64,000 nt of DNA from Pseudomonadota bacterium (lineage in GTDB: Bacteria; Pseudomonadota; Alphaproteobacteria; Rhodobacterales; Rhodobacteraceae), in assembly GCA_020161655.1 (NCBI GenBank), contig JAIUPC010000024.1, forward strand, positions 1 to 64,000, in the 5' to 3' direction. Numbering within the stretch: position 1 is the first letter of the stretch; every line of letters begins with the position of its first letter. Both the position numbers and the translations under genes were made by a program. Under the pieces are notes generated by a model, which was given only the letters and a program-made list of their open reading frames with translations, was not told the origin of the DNA and ran no database searches. Of the stretch, positions 1-8,152 are shown one piece after another.

Positions 1-186
1 CGAGGTGATGTCCTGGTTCGACAGGTAGGTGTTGATCTTGGTCGACAGCGAGCCGGTGCCCGACTTGACGGCCGCGAGGGCGGCGACGCCGAGGCCGACG
101 ACAGCGGCGGTCAGCACGACCCAGTCAACCGTGACCGCACCTTCTTCTTCGTTGTGGAATTTCTTCGCAAGCTTGAAAAATTTCAT
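1..186 (-). CDS. Flp/Fap-type pilin subunit (3' end outside window)
   Basis: The first 62 residues are visible, starting at an ATG behind a GGAGAGAGACA leader. A short basic N-terminus (MKFFKLAKKFHN) leads to an EEEG prepilin peptidase site, followed by a hydrophobic helix (residues 17-40) and a Ser/Thr/Asn-rich tail. This is the layout of type IVb (Flp/Tad) pilins, which are cleaved after the Gly by a TadV/CpaA-type peptidase and polymerised into adhesive pili. The +5 residue after the cleavage point is Asp (GAVTVD), where classical Flp pilins have Glu. No other tad genes are visible; they may lie beyond the left edge. The stop codon is not in the window. Confidence 0.75.
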   Translation of the reverse strand, partial: MKFFKLAKKFHNEEEGAVTVDWVVLTAAVVGLGVAALAAVKSGTGSLSTKINTYLSNQDITS

Positions 187-533
187 TGTCTCTCTCCGTG
201 GGTTTCGCCCGTTACACCAACCGCAGACGGAGGTGTTGGGCGGCTGCACCAGATCCCGTTCCGTCTCGGTATGGCTCTATATGGCCGGCTAATCGTGGCA
301 GGAGTTGGGCAGGTATCGTACATTTTGACGCGTGATTTGCGGCGGGCGGTATTCGCCAAGTAATTGAAAATTAAAGATTTTATATGAATAAATCACCGCG
401 CCCCGCCGCCGGATGTTGCCAAAAGGCCGAATCGTCAGATGATTCGATGTGCGGGCGGCATGATGCGCTGGCCCTCTCAAGTGCTTTCTGCGACAAAGGA
501 TGCAAGAAAAAAAGAAGCAGGCTTTTGAGGCAG
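187..533. other. Intergenic region between pilin and lytic transglycosylase genes
   Basis: A 347-bp divergent gap. It holds an AT-rich patch at about 355-392 that stands out from the surrounding GC-rich DNA and is the likely promoter zone for one or both flanking genes. An in-frame ATG at 384 would lengthen the downstream protein by 50 residues, but that extension is basic and Cys-rich and would bury the signal peptide, so I treat it as non-coding. I see no convincing RNA gene or terminator here. Confidence 0.5.
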
Positions 534-1424
534 ATGATACGGGGCAAGACACTTGCCGTGGCGTTTGCGGTCGTATTGGCGGCCGGGATCGGCTTCGCCG
601 ACGCCGAAACCCCGGCAGAACCGCCGCCCGTCGCCTATCCCGATTTCACCTTCAAGCGAATCTCCGCACCGGGGTTCAAGAAGGCGCCGACGGGGGTCAA
701 GCGGATCACCGTCCAGATCGACCCGGAAGAACAGGCCCGCCGTCTCGCCTCCGGGTCGCTGCCAAAGCCGAGGAACCCGATCCCCAAGGGCGGAGCCGAT
801 CCCGCCTTGTTGCCGGCAGATCCTTCGCCGCCGCCGAGCGCCTATGACTGGTACTGGAAGATCGTTTCGCCGGCCCTTACCGACGGGGCAGGGCGCTTCT
901 CGACCGCGCTCCAGGCGCTGACCGAGGCGCCGCCGGGGTCTGCGGTGCCGGCGCCGCGGCTTCAGGCGCTGAACAGCATCGCTTCGGCGCACGGACGTGA
1001 CATTCTGAAAGCCACCATCGGCACCAATGTCTCGCCGGCGCTGGTCTTGGCGATGATCAGCGTTGAAAGTGCGGGCCGGGTCGAGGCGGTATCTTCTGCC
1101 GGCGCGGTCGGCCTTATGCAGCTCATCCCGGCGACGGCGGAACGCTTCGGCGTGAGTGACAGCCGCAACGCGGCCGAGAACATCGAAGGCGGGGTTGCCT
1201 ATCTCGACTGGCTCCTGAAGGAATTCGACAACGATCCCCTGATGGTGATCGCTGCCTACAACTCCGGCGAGAATGCGGTGAAGGGTAACGGCGGCGTGCC
1301 ACCCTTTGCCGAAACCCGCGCCTATGTTCCCAAGGTCCTCTCGGCCTGGGCAGTGGCGCGCGGGCTCTGCGTCACGCCGCCCGAGCTTGTGACCGACGGC
1401 TGCGTCTTCGCCGGGCAAGGATGA
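534..1424 (+). CDS. Lytic murein transglycosylase, SLT family
   Basis: A 296-residue exported protein. The ATG at 534 is preferred because it begins a clean signal peptide (cleavage near ADA|ET, residue 24). A GAGG sits just upstream. After a proline-rich linker (25-105), the C-terminal half is an SLT fold: the catalytic Glu is E178 in SVESAGR, followed by GAVGLMQLIPATA, an AENIEGGVAYL segment and AAYNSGENAV, the usual motif order. Such enzymes cleave the MurNAc-GlcNAc bond of peptidoglycan to give 1,6-anhydroMurNAc ends. The gene ends 10 bp before the HAD-UbiA gene and may share its transcript. Whether it serves general wall turnover or pilus passage cannot be told from sequence. Confidence 0.9.
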   Translation: MIRGKTLAVAFAVVLAAGIGFADAETPAEPPPVAYPDFTFKRISAPGFKKAPTGVKRITVQIDPEEQARRLASGSLPKPRNPIPKGGADPALLPADPSPPPSAYDWYWKIVSPALTDGAGRFSTALQALTEAPPGSAVPAPRLQALNSIASAHGRDILKATIGTNVSPALVLAMISVESAGRVEAVSSAGAVGLMQLIPATAERFGVSDSRNAAENIEGGVAYLDWLLKEFDNDPLMVIAAYNSGENAVKGNGGVPPFAETRAYVPKVLSAWAVARGLCVTPPELVTDGCVFAGQG

Positions 1425-1434
1425 GGACATCCCG

Positions 1435-2868
1435 ATGACCGAGACCAAGCCGCTCGTCCTTGACGTGGACGGGACGTTCCTGAAAACCGACATGCTCTGG
1501 GAGTGCTTCTGGGCGGGTCTCGGCCGTGATCCCCTTGCCACGCTGCGGGCAGCCTGCACGCATTTCCGGCATCCCGAGCGGCTCAAGTCCGAACTCGCCA
1601 GGGTAGCGCCGCTGCGTCTCGACCTCCTGCCCGTCAACCCGGAGGTCGCCGACCTTGCGCTCCGCAGTCGCATGGCGGGGCGGGAGGTCGTGCTCGCCTC
1701 CGCCTCGGACCGCAGCCTTGTCGAGCCCTTGGCCCGCGAATACGGCCTCAGCGAGCGGGTCTTTGCCTCTGGCCCCGACCACAACCTGAAAGGCGCCGCC
1801 AAGGCGGCGGCATTGGTCGATGCCTATGGCGAGGGCGGTTTCGACTATGCCGGCGATTCCGCTGTCGACATGGCGGTGTGGCAGAAGGCAGAAAACGCCC
1901 TTGTCGTCGGCCATGTCCCATCCGCCCGGGCGCTGAGCGCCGAGGGCCGCAACGTGGTCGAGCTGGAAGGCGGCTGGAACTGGCGCGCGCTTCTCAAGGC
2001 GATGCGGCCGCACCAGTGGGTCAAAAACGTGCTGCTTCTTCTGGCGATGATTGCGGCGCACCGCTTCGATCTTCAGACCCTGATCCCGATCCTCTGGGGC
2101 ATCGCCGCCTTCTCGGCTGCCGCGTCTTCCATCTATATCGTCAACGACCTCCTCGATCTCGAGGCCGACCGCCTGCACCCGACGAAAAGCAAGCGGCCCT
2201 TCGCGAGCGGTCTTGTCCCGATCAGGGTCGGCATGATCGCCTTCAGCGGCCTTGCCCTTTTCGCGCTGGCCGTCGCGGCCTCGCTGAACTGGCAATTCTT
2301 CGGGGTGGTCGTCCTATATATGATCATGTCGCTGGCCTATTCGCTGAAGCTGAAACGCCTGCGCTGGGTCGATATCGCGACCTTGGCCGCGCTCTACACG
2401 ATCCGGGTGATCGCGGGGGCGGCGGCGGGCGAGGTCAGCGTGTCGATCTACATGCTGATCTTCATCTTCCCGATCTTCATCACGCTCGGCTGCGTCAAGC
2501 GGCTGACGGAACTGACGCTCGCCACTTCCGATGAACGCCTGCCGGGGCGGGGCTACGGCAGGCCCGACAGGGGCGACCTTCTGAACGTGGCCTGGCTCGG
2601 CACCATCGGCGCGCTGCTGATCTTCTTTCTCTATTCGATCAGCGACCAGGGGCAGGAGCTTTATCCGACGATCTGGATCCTTTGGCTGGCGATGGTGCCG
2701 ATGGCGCTCTGGCTCGTCCGCATGGTGGCGCTCGGCTGGTTCGGCAAGCAGGACTATGACCCGATCGTCTTCGCCATGCGCGACAAGTTCGGCATCGGCA
2801 TCCTGATGATCACGCTTTCGCTGATGTTCTGGGCCGCCGGCCTCTGGGGCGAATGGTTCGGCGGATAG
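1435..2868 (+). CDS. HAD phosphatase-UbiA prenyltransferase fusion (DPPR synthase type)
   Basis: A 477-residue two-domain membrane protein. Residues 1-180 are a HAD hydrolase: LDVDGT with D10/D12, the SAS segment at 89-91, a Lys in LKGAAK and GDSAVD with D141/D145. Residues 185-477 are a UbiA prenyltransferase: NDLLDLEAD (N237, D238, D241, D245) followed by HPTKSKRPFASG, then YSLKLKRLRWVD and RVIAGA. The HPTK-RP-ASG run is typical of decaprenyl-phosphate phosphoribosyltransferase (Rv3806c type), which joins 5-phosphoribosyl-PP to polyprenyl phosphate. The HAD half could remove the 5-phosphate from the product. About eight membrane spans are visible. Homologues of DprE1 and DprE2 lie convergently downstream, supporting this role. 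Substrate assignment is inferred from family and context. Confidence 0.8.
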   Translation: MTETKPLVLDVDGTFLKTDMLWECFWAGLGRDPLATLRAACTHFRHPERLKSELARVAPLRLDLLPVNPEVADLALRSRMAGREVVLASASDRSLVEPLAREYGLSERVFASGPDHNLKGAAKAAALVDAYGEGGFDYAGDSAVDMAVWQKAENALVVGHVPSARALSAEGRNVVELEGGWNWRALLKAMRPHQWVKNVLLLLAMIAAHRFDLQTLIPILWGIAAFSAAASSIYIVNDLLDLEADRLHPTKSKRPFASGLVPIRVGMIAFSGLALFALAVAASLNWQFFGVVVLYMIMSLAYSLKLKRLRWVDIATLAALYTIRVIAGAAAGEVSVSIYMLIFIFPIFITLGCVKRLTELTLATSDERLPGRGYGRPDRGDLLNVAWLGTIGALLIFFLYSISDQGQELYPTIWILWLAMVPMALWLVRMVALGWFGKQDYDPIVFAMRDKFGIGILMITLSLMFWAAGLWGEWFGG

Positions 2869-2869
2869 C

Positions 2870-3331
2870 TTACCCGCGCCGGCGGAACAGAACGTTCTTC
2901 GACACCATCCGCTGAAGCACCTCGCCGTTCTGGTTCATCGTCAGCGTCTCAAGCGTCGCGATGGCCTGATCGGGTTTCGATCGCGAGGGGCGGATTTCGG
3001 TCACGGTGGATTCGGCGCGCAGGATGTCGCCGGGCCGTGTCGGACGCGGCCAGGACAGCTCCACCCCCGCGCCGATGACCCCGTCCGCCAGCGGCAGGCT
3101 TTCCACGAGAAGCCGCATGGTGATGGAGGCCGTATGCCAGCCGCTCGCCGCCAGCCCCTTGAAGAGACTGTCCCTTGCGGCCTCATCGCTGAGATGAAAG
3201 CGCTGCGGATCGAAGCTTGAGGCGAATGCGATGATCTGCGCGGCGTCGAGCGCATGCTCGCGGCTGCGGAAGACGTCGCCCACCTTCACGTCGTCAAGAT
3301 AGAGCGTCCCGGTCACAGCCTCGGCGCACAT
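2870..3331 (-). CDS. MaoC-like hotdog-fold dehydratase/hydratase
   Basis: A 153-residue protein with a single MaoC hotdog domain. Typical features are the FASSFDPQRFH segment (residues about 36-46, position of the catalytic Asp/His region), ASGWHTASITMRL, and a C-terminal hotdog strand ending in VLFRRR. The start has a GGAGGG Shine-Dalgarno. It is the last gene of the leftward DprE1/DprE2 string, 88 bp after the SDR, and its stop lies 1 bp from that of the convergent HAD-UbiA gene. MaoC proteins hydrate enoyl-CoA thioesters; nothing in the neighbouring genes uses a CoA thioester, so its link to the arabinose-lipid genes is uncertain and may be only positional. Confidence 0.75.
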   Translation of the reverse strand: MCAEAVTGTLYLDDVKVGDVFRSREHALDAAQIIAFASSFDPQRFHLSDEAARDSLFKGLAASGWHTASITMRLLVESLPLADGVIGAGVELSWPRPTRPGDILRAESTVTEIRPSRSKPDQAIATLETLTMNQNGEVLQRMVSKNVLFRRRG

Positions 3332-3419
3332 CGCCCACCCTCCTACATGCTTCGCACAGGCCAGAAGGTGCCGCCGGACCGAAGCCGGAGTCCAGCCCCG
3401 AATCCGCGTTAGGGTGGCC

Positions 3420-4157
3420 CTAGATCTTCATCTTCTTGAAGATGAGTTCCGGGATGTGGATGATGATGAGCATGATGTAGCGCCAGAAGAACGGCGTGTA
3501 GATCACGTTGCGCTTCTTCCTGACCGCCTTCTGGATGTCCTCGGCCACCTTCTCAGGTGTTGCGACAAGGAACATCCCTGGCAGGCCCCATGTCATGGCC
3601 GTATCGACAAAGCCCGGCTTGACCGTCACCACATGCCCTCCCGCGCGGGTGAGGCGATTGCGCAGGCCCGAAAGGTACGTCGCGAACCCCGCCTTGGCGG
3701 CACCGTAGACGTAGTTGCCAAGCCGCCCCCTGTCGCCCGCGACCGAAGCCACGCCAACGACCGTGCCGCCGCCCCGCGCCTCCATCAGGGGCGCCAGCAT
3801 CTGCAGGAATCGGGCGGGGCCGGTGAAGCTGTCGGTCACGGTGCCGTCGATCAGCGAAGGATCGGCGTCGATCGCCGCCTGTTCGGGCATGGAGCCGACG
3901 AAGACGGCGGCGTTCAGCTCGCCCTCTTCGGCCTCCATCCGCTGGATGATGGCCGCGAAGCCGTCGGGGCGGCGAGCGTCGAAGGCCACCGCCTCGGCGA
4001 TCCGCGCGCCGCGGAGGCGGCAGTCGGCGGCGAGTGCGGCAAGATCCTCGCTGTCACGCCCGGCCAGCAGCACGCCCGCGCCCTCCTGCGACACCGCTCG
4101 CGCGAAAGCCCGCGCCATGGAGGATGTGGCGCCAAGAATGATCCAGGTCCGGTTCAT
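3420..4157 (-). CDS. SDR oxidoreductase, DprE2-like
   Basis: A 245-residue short-chain dehydrogenase. The N-terminal GATSSMARA is the cofactor-binding turn (more like DprE2 GATSxIG than the standard TGxxxGIG), with catalytic Ser138 and the Y151-GAA-K155 pair in GNYVYGAAKAG, then KPGFVDTAMT. A hydrophobic amphipathic C-terminus (FWRYIMLIIIHIPELIFKKMKI region, residues about 224-245) resembles the tail of mycobacterial DprE2 and suggests membrane association. The start overlaps the stop of the FAD oxidase gene by 4 bp (ATGA), the same pairing as dprE1-dprE2, whose products together epimerise polyprenylphosphoryl-ribose to arabinose through a 2-keto intermediate. DprE2 would perform the NADH-dependent reduction step. 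Confidence 0.82.
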   Translation of the reverse strand: MNRTWIILGATSSMARAFARAVSQEGAGVLLAGRDSEDLAALAADCRLRGARIAEAVAFDARRPDGFAAIIQRMEAEEGELNAAVFVGSMPEQAAIDADPSLIDGTVTDSFTGPARFLQMLAPLMEARGGGTVVGVASVAGDRGRLGNYVYGAAKAGFATYLSGLRNRLTRAGGHVVTVKPGFVDTAMTWGLPGMFLVATPEKVAEDIQKAVRKKRNVIYTPFFWRYIMLIIIHIPELIFKKMKI

Positions 4158-5467
4158 TTCGCCACCCTCAGCTTCAGGCGGCGCACAAGATCGGTCGCCA
4201 GCCTGCCCTCGGGGTCGGCCTTGGTCACTTCTTTCCGCCAGAGGTCAAGCTCGGGGTACATCGCCGGTATCTCCTCAGGCCTCGCGAGGCTGTCCTTGGC
4301 GAAGTAGATGCGCCCGCCAACCTCGGTCGCGCGGGCCTGCATGTGCTTGATAAGCTCGCGCGCAGCGGCGCGATCGGGGAAATCGACGGCGAGCGTATAG
4401 CCCTCCATCGGGAAACTGAGGTAACCCGCGCGACCCGGCCCCATGCGCTTGATGACCGCGAGGGGCGAGGCGAGGCCGGAACCGGCGATCTCGCCCAGCA
4501 TGTCGCGCAGGGCGGGCGCTTGATCCAAGGGCACGACGCATTGGAACTGGTGAAAGCCGCGCTTGCCGTAAAGCCGGTTCCAGTCGTGGATCTTGTCGAG
4601 CGGGAAGAAGAAGTCCGAAATCGGCCGCACCACCGTCCGGCCCTTTTCCGGCACGCGGCGGTAATAGGCGCCGTTGAACATCCGCACGATGGGCGAGGAG
4701 AGCGCGAAATTCGGCGCGTCGAGCGGCACCTTTCGCCGCTTGATCCGCTGCGGCATCAGGCCCGATCCGGTCTCGCCTTCCTCAAGCACGCCGCGCCCGA
4801 GGGCGGCGCCCTTGGCGGTCGCGTCGATCCAACCGACAGTATAGGTCGCCCGCGAGGTATCGAGATGGGCGATGAACTCCTCCCAGTCGGCCATGCGCCG
4901 TTCGGTGACGACCATCACATCGCCCTTGCAGGGCAAAAGCCTGAGCCGCGCCGAGAGGATCACCCCGGTCTGGCCAAGCCCGCCCGCCGTGGCGCGGAAA
5001 AGGGCAGGGGTCTTTTCCGGCGTCACCTCGACCACGCCCTTGGCGGTCCTGAGCGTGAGCGAGACCACATGTTCGCAGAACGATCCGGCGTGGTGATGGT
5101 TCTTGCCATGCACATCCTGCCCGATGCAGCCGCCGACCGTGGCAAAGCCGGTGCCGGGCATCACCGCCGGCAGCCAGCCCTTCGGCCCGAAGGCCGCTGC
5201 GATCTCACCAATCCGGGCGCCGGCCTCGACATCAAGGATGCCCGTTTCGGGATCGAAACCGAGCATCCGGTCAAGCCGCGTCATGTCGACGGCGCGGCCG
5301 TCACTGTTCAGCGCGGCGTCACCGTAGCTCCGCCGCATCCCCATCGCGGGCAAAAGCCCGTCGTCCAGCAGCGCCGCAAGGGCGGCCTGCCGTTCCGGGC
5401 GCGCAATCTCGCCCTTGGCCTGAAGCACGCGGCCCCAGCCGGAATAGTCAGCGGATTTCCAGAGCAT
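4154..5467 (-). CDS. FAD-linked oxidoreductase, DprE1-like (polyprenylphosphoryl-ribose oxidase)
   Basis: A 437-residue FAD_binding_4 (VAO-type) protein. The N-terminal half has RRSYGDAALN, PGTGFATVGGCIGQDVHGKNHHHAGSF split over residues about 104-130, as in DprE1. The C-terminal half carries the MGPG, LSFPMEGY, AVDFP and RIYFAKD segments. Lys391 matches the active-site Lys418 of M. tuberculosis DprE1; the residue 31 positions earlier, equivalent to Cys387 (target of covalent benzothiazinones), is Ala360. Expected reaction: oxidation of the 2'-OH of polyprenylphosphoryl-ribose to the keto sugar. It overlaps the flippase-like gene by 20 bp and the SDR by 4 bp, a tightly coupled operon. Related enzymes oxidise other sugars, so the substrate is inferred. 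Confidence 0.85.
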   Translation of the reverse strand: MLWKSADYSGWGRVLQAKGEIARPERQAALAALLDDGLLPAMGMRRSYGDAALNSDGRAVDMTRLDRMLGFDPETGILDVEAGARIGEIAAAFGPKGWLPAVMPGTGFATVGGCIGQDVHGKNHHHAGSFCEHVVSLTLRTAKGVVEVTPEKTPALFRATAGGLGQTGVILSARLRLLPCKGDVMVVTERRMADWEEFIAHLDTSRATYTVGWIDATAKGAALGRGVLEEGETGSGLMPQRIKRRKVPLDAPNFALSSPIVRMFNGAYYRRVPEKGRTVVRPISDFFFPLDKIHDWNRLYGKRGFHQFQCVVPLDQAPALRDMLGEIAGSGLASPLAVIKRMGPGRAGYLSFPMEGYTLAVDFPDRAAARELIKHMQARATEVGGRIYFAKDSLARPEEIPAMYPELDLWRKEVTKADPEGRLATDLVRRLKLRVAK

Positions 5468-6461
5468 TCGGTTTTCTCAGTGAAAGACGTTCGGCGAAGG
5501 GGAAGACCAGAAGGCCCAGCCCCAACGCGAACCAAAGCGTGGTGACACGGATTATGGCGGTCGCCGGCACGGATATCTCCATCGGCACACCGTCGAGCGC
5601 CAGAAGCGCGATCATCGCCGCCTCGGCGCCGCCGACACCGCCCGGCGCGCCGGTCAGACCGCCCGCGAGCGTCGCGAAGACGAAGATGCCGATGGCTTTC
5701 CAGAGGCCGATATCCGCGCCCATCCAGCCGAGAAGCAGATGAAAGGCGTAGCCTTCGGCGAACCATCCCGTGACGCCAAGCGCCAGTGCCGGCAGGACCG
5801 TGCCGGCGTTGGTGAAGCGGCCAAGTGACCTTGCCGCGATGCGGACGCGGGCGAAAAGGCGCGGAAAGCGCCCGGTGAGCCGGTAGAAGCGGGTGACAAC
5901 GGCGGCGAGAAGCCTTGGATGCGTCGCGGTCCAGGCGGCGAGAAGCGCCAGCGCAGCCACCGGCAGGGCGCTGGTCATGCCGCCAGCGGCGATGGCGACG
6001 GAGAGCGCGAGGATGATCGCCATTGCGGCGAGGTCGGAGGCGCGGTCCATCAGGGCAAGGGGGGCCGTGCGTTCGTAGTTCCAGCCGGTTTCACGTTTCA
6101 GCCAGCGCATCCGCACCAGCTCGCCCACGCGGCCCGGCGTGACGATCATGGCGAAGCCGCCGAGGAAGTGGCGGATGTCCTGCGTGAGGGTGGTCGGCAG
6201 GCCAAGGCGACGGGCGAAGAGATGCCAGCGCAAGCCCCGGAAGAGGTAGTTGACCAGCGACAGCGCCAGCAAGATCGCCCCCTGCCAGAGTGTCAGCCGC
6301 GCGATCTGCGCCATGGTCTCTTCCCAGCCGGTCGCAGCGGCCAGCCCGATCAGCCCGGCAAGGAACAGAACCGCCAGCCCCGCCATGAGCAGCCGGTCCC
6401 GCAAGCGCCGGGACGGCACTTTGGAAGAGGCTTCGGGGAGGGGCAGATCGGCTTGCATCAT
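5448..6461 (-). CDS. Lysylphosphatidylglycerol synthase TM-family / flippase-like membrane protein
   Basis: A 337-residue integral membrane protein with about eight hydrophobic segments. The family signature is seen in LFRGLRWHLFARRLG, FLGGFAMIVTPGRVGELVRMRWL and the late GAPGGVGGAEAAMIALL segment, all found in the UPF0104/LPG_synthase_TM superfamily. ATG 6461 (with a second ATG directly after it) is preferred; a TTG 18 bp upstream is possible. The gene heads the leftward operon and overlaps the DprE1-like gene by 20 bp. Members of this fold are proposed to flip or modify lipid-linked molecules; here the obvious candidate cargo is polyprenylphosphoryl-arabinose, but that is inference from position only. 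Confidence 0.75.
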   Translation of the reverse strand: MMQADLPLPEASSKVPSRRLRDRLLMAGLAVLFLAGLIGLAAATGWEETMAQIARLTLWQGAILLALSLVNYLFRGLRWHLFARRLGLPTTLTQDIRHFLGGFAMIVTPGRVGELVRMRWLKRETGWNYERTAPLALMDRASDLAAMAIILALSVAIAAGGMTSALPVAALALLAAWTATHPRLLAAVVTRFYRLTGRFPRLFARVRIAARSLGRFTNAGTVLPALALGVTGWFAEGYAFHLLLGWMGADIGLWKAIGIFVFATLAGGLTGAPGGVGGAEAAMIALLALDGVPMEISVPATAIIRVTTLWFALGLGLLVFPFAERLSLRKPNALEIR

Positions 6462-6538
6462 TGCCCCGCTCGCTAGCAACGGAATGGGGCAGCATTATGG
6501 ATTTGTTTCGATGAAGTCGACAGTTTCGGAGTGAAAGC

Positions 6539-6829
6539 TCAGACGAAAACGTCGGCCCATTCGGGATGGCGCCGGGCCTGGGCGGCGACGAAGGGGCAAA
6601 GCGCGATCACGGTGAACCCGTTGGCGCGGGCATCGGCCACCATATGCTCGACGAGCCTTTTGCCCCAGCCTTTGCCGCGCATCGCATCGGGCACGCCGGT
6701 ATGATCGGCGATGATCTGCGTCGGGTTCACGACCGACCAGGTCAGTTCCGCCTCGGCCCCGTTCTGGCGGAGGACGTACCGGCCCTTGGTCGGGCCGGTC
6801 TCCTTGGTGATGGCGCCCTCAGCCGACAA
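6539..6829 (-). CDS. Small GNAT-family N-acetyltransferase (YjdJ type)
   Basis: A 96-residue protein. The motif string [20 protein letters not shown] (residues about 40-59) is the acetyl-CoA pyrophosphate-binding loop of the short Yjdj-type GNAT family, followed by [18 protein letters not shown], the C-terminal signature of the same family. It starts at a TTG inside the 3' end of scoB (11-bp overlap) with GAGG five bases before it, so it is translationally coupled to scoAB. Members have poorly known substrates. It is probably co-transcribed with the CoA-transferase genes; no catalytic role in ketone-body use is implied. Confidence 0.75.
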   Translation of the reverse strand: MSAEGAITKETGPTKGRYVLRQNGAEAELTWSVVNPTQIIADHTGVPDAMRGKGWGKRLVEHMVADARANGFTVIALCPFVAAQARRHPEWADVFV

Positions 6830-7448
6830 TCGTCGCCTCGGTCGCGGCGCGAAGCTCCGCCTCGGTCACGCCGTCGGCAAGCTCCACGATCTTCAGGCCA
6901 CCCGGCACCACGTCGAGAACGCCGAGGTTGGTGATGATCCGGTCCACCACGCCCTTGCCGGTCAGGGGCAGGGTGCATTCCTTCAGGACCTTGGATTCAC
7001 CATGCTTCGACGCGTGGTCCATCACCACGACGACACGGCCGACGCCCGCCACCAGATCCATCGCCCCGCCCATGCCCTTGACGAGCTTGCCGGGGATCAT
7101 CCAGTTGGCGAGATCGCCGTTTTCCGCCACTTCCATCGCGCCAAGGATCGCCATGGCGATCTTGCCGCCCCGGATCATCGCGAAGGAGGTCGAGCTGTCG
7201 AAATAGGCCGAATGCGGCAGTTCGGTGATCGTCTGCTTGCCGGCATTGATGAGGTCTGGGTCTTCCTCGCCCTCATACGGAAATGGTCCCATGCCGAGCA
7301 TGCCGTTTTCCGATTGCAGCGTCACATTGACGCCTTTCGGAATGTAATTCGACACCAGCGTCGGAATGCCGATGCCGAGGTTGACGTACCAGCCGTCCTT
7401 CAGTTCCTGTGCGGCGCGCGCCGCCATCTGGTTGCGGTCCCAGGGCAT
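6819..7448 (-). CDS. scoB: 3-oxoacid CoA-transferase subunit B
   Basis: A 209-residue beta subunit of a class I CoA-transferase. [10 protein letters not shown] (about residues 24-33) and SENGMLGMG (about 45-53, with the catalytic Glu of the SENG motif) are diagnostic, followed by [14 protein letters not shown] and GAMDLV. With ScoA it moves CoA from succinyl-CoA to acetoacetate or a similar 3-oxoacid, linking ketone bodies or PHB breakdown to acetyl-CoA. Its ATG overlaps the scoA stop by one base (TGATG). The operon order is scoA, scoB, GNAT. Confidence 0.9.
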   Translation of the reverse strand: MPWDRNQMAARAAQELKDGWYVNLGIGIPTLVSNYIPKGVNVTLQSENGMLGMGPFPYEGEEDPDLINAGKQTITELPHSAYFDSSTSFAMIRGGKIAMAILGAMEVAENGDLANWMIPGKLVKGMGGAMDLVAGVGRVVVVMDHASKHGESKVLKECTLPLTGKGVVDRIITNLGVLDVVPGGLKIVELADGVTEAELRAATEATIVG

Positions 7449-8152
7449 CAGACGGCCTCCCGCTTGCGCACGGTGCGCTGTTCGATGCGTTTCTCATGCG
7501 GCCCGGCGATGACGCGGTGCACATAGATGCCGGGCAGGTGGATGTGGTCGGGATCAAGGCTGCCGGGTTCGACAATCTCTTCGACCTCCGCCACGCAGAC
7601 CTTGCCGCACATGCCGGCCGGAACGTTGAAATTCCGCGCCGTCTTGCGGAAGACGAGGTTGCCGGTCGTGTCGGCCTTCCACGCCTTGATGATGGACAGA
7701 TCGGCGAAGATCCCGCGCTCAAGGATGTAATCCTGGCCGTCGAAGTTCTTCACTTCCTTGCCCTCGGCAATCACCGTGCCGACGCCGGTCTTGGTGTAAA
7801 AGCCGGGAATGCCCGCGCCCCCTGCCCGCATCCGTTCGGCCAGCGTGCCTTGCGGGTTGAATTCCAGTTCCAGCTCGCCCGAGAGGTACTGGCGCATGAA
7901 TTCGGCATTCTCGCCCACGTAGGACGAGAGCATCTTCCTGATCTGCCGGGTGTCGAGAAGCTTGCCCAGACCGAAGCCGTCCACGCCGCAATTGTTGGAA
8001 GCGATGGTCAGATCCTTGACCTTGCTCGCCACAAGCGCGTCGATCAGCAGTTCAGGAATGCCGCTGAGGCCAAAGCCCCCCGCCGCGATGAACATGCCGT
8101 CAAAGAGAAGCCCGTCGAGGGCCTCCTTCGCCGAGCCATAGACCTTCTTCAT
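7448..8152 (-). CDS. scoA: 3-oxoacid CoA-transferase subunit A
   Basis: A 234-residue alpha subunit. ATG 8152 is chosen because a strong GGGAGGT lies 6 bp upstream and the protein then begins [19 protein letters not shown], the usual N-terminus. [25 protein letters not shown] and [16 protein letters not shown] are family motifs that form the CoA and acyl sites. A longer upstream frame has no plausible start. The divergent PAS-LuxR gene begins 130 bp away and is the likely regulator. Partner of ScoB in an A2B2-type transferase; the exact 3-oxoacid cannot be fixed from sequence. Confidence 0.9.
   Translation of the reverse strand: MKKVYGSAKEALDGLLFDGMFIAAGGFGLSGIPELLIDALVASKVKDLTIASNNCGVDGFGLGKLLDTRQIRKMLSSYVGENAEFMRQYLSGELELEFNPQGTLAERMRAGGAGIPGFYTKTGVGTVIAEGKEVKNFDGQDYILERGIFADLSIIKAWKADTTGNLVFRKTARNFNVPAGMCGKVCVAEVEEIVEPGSLDPDHIHLPGIYVHRVIAGPHEKRIEQRTVRKREAV

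Noticed and set aside
301..315. Sigma-54-like TGGC-N8-GC pattern upstream of the transglycosylase gene
   Set aside because: The -12 element lacks the TT of TTGC, so the match is weak.
477..1802. 441-codon minus-strand frame across the transglycosylase and HAD-UbiA genes
   Set aside because: It spans two real genes with strong motifs and shows no domain itself.
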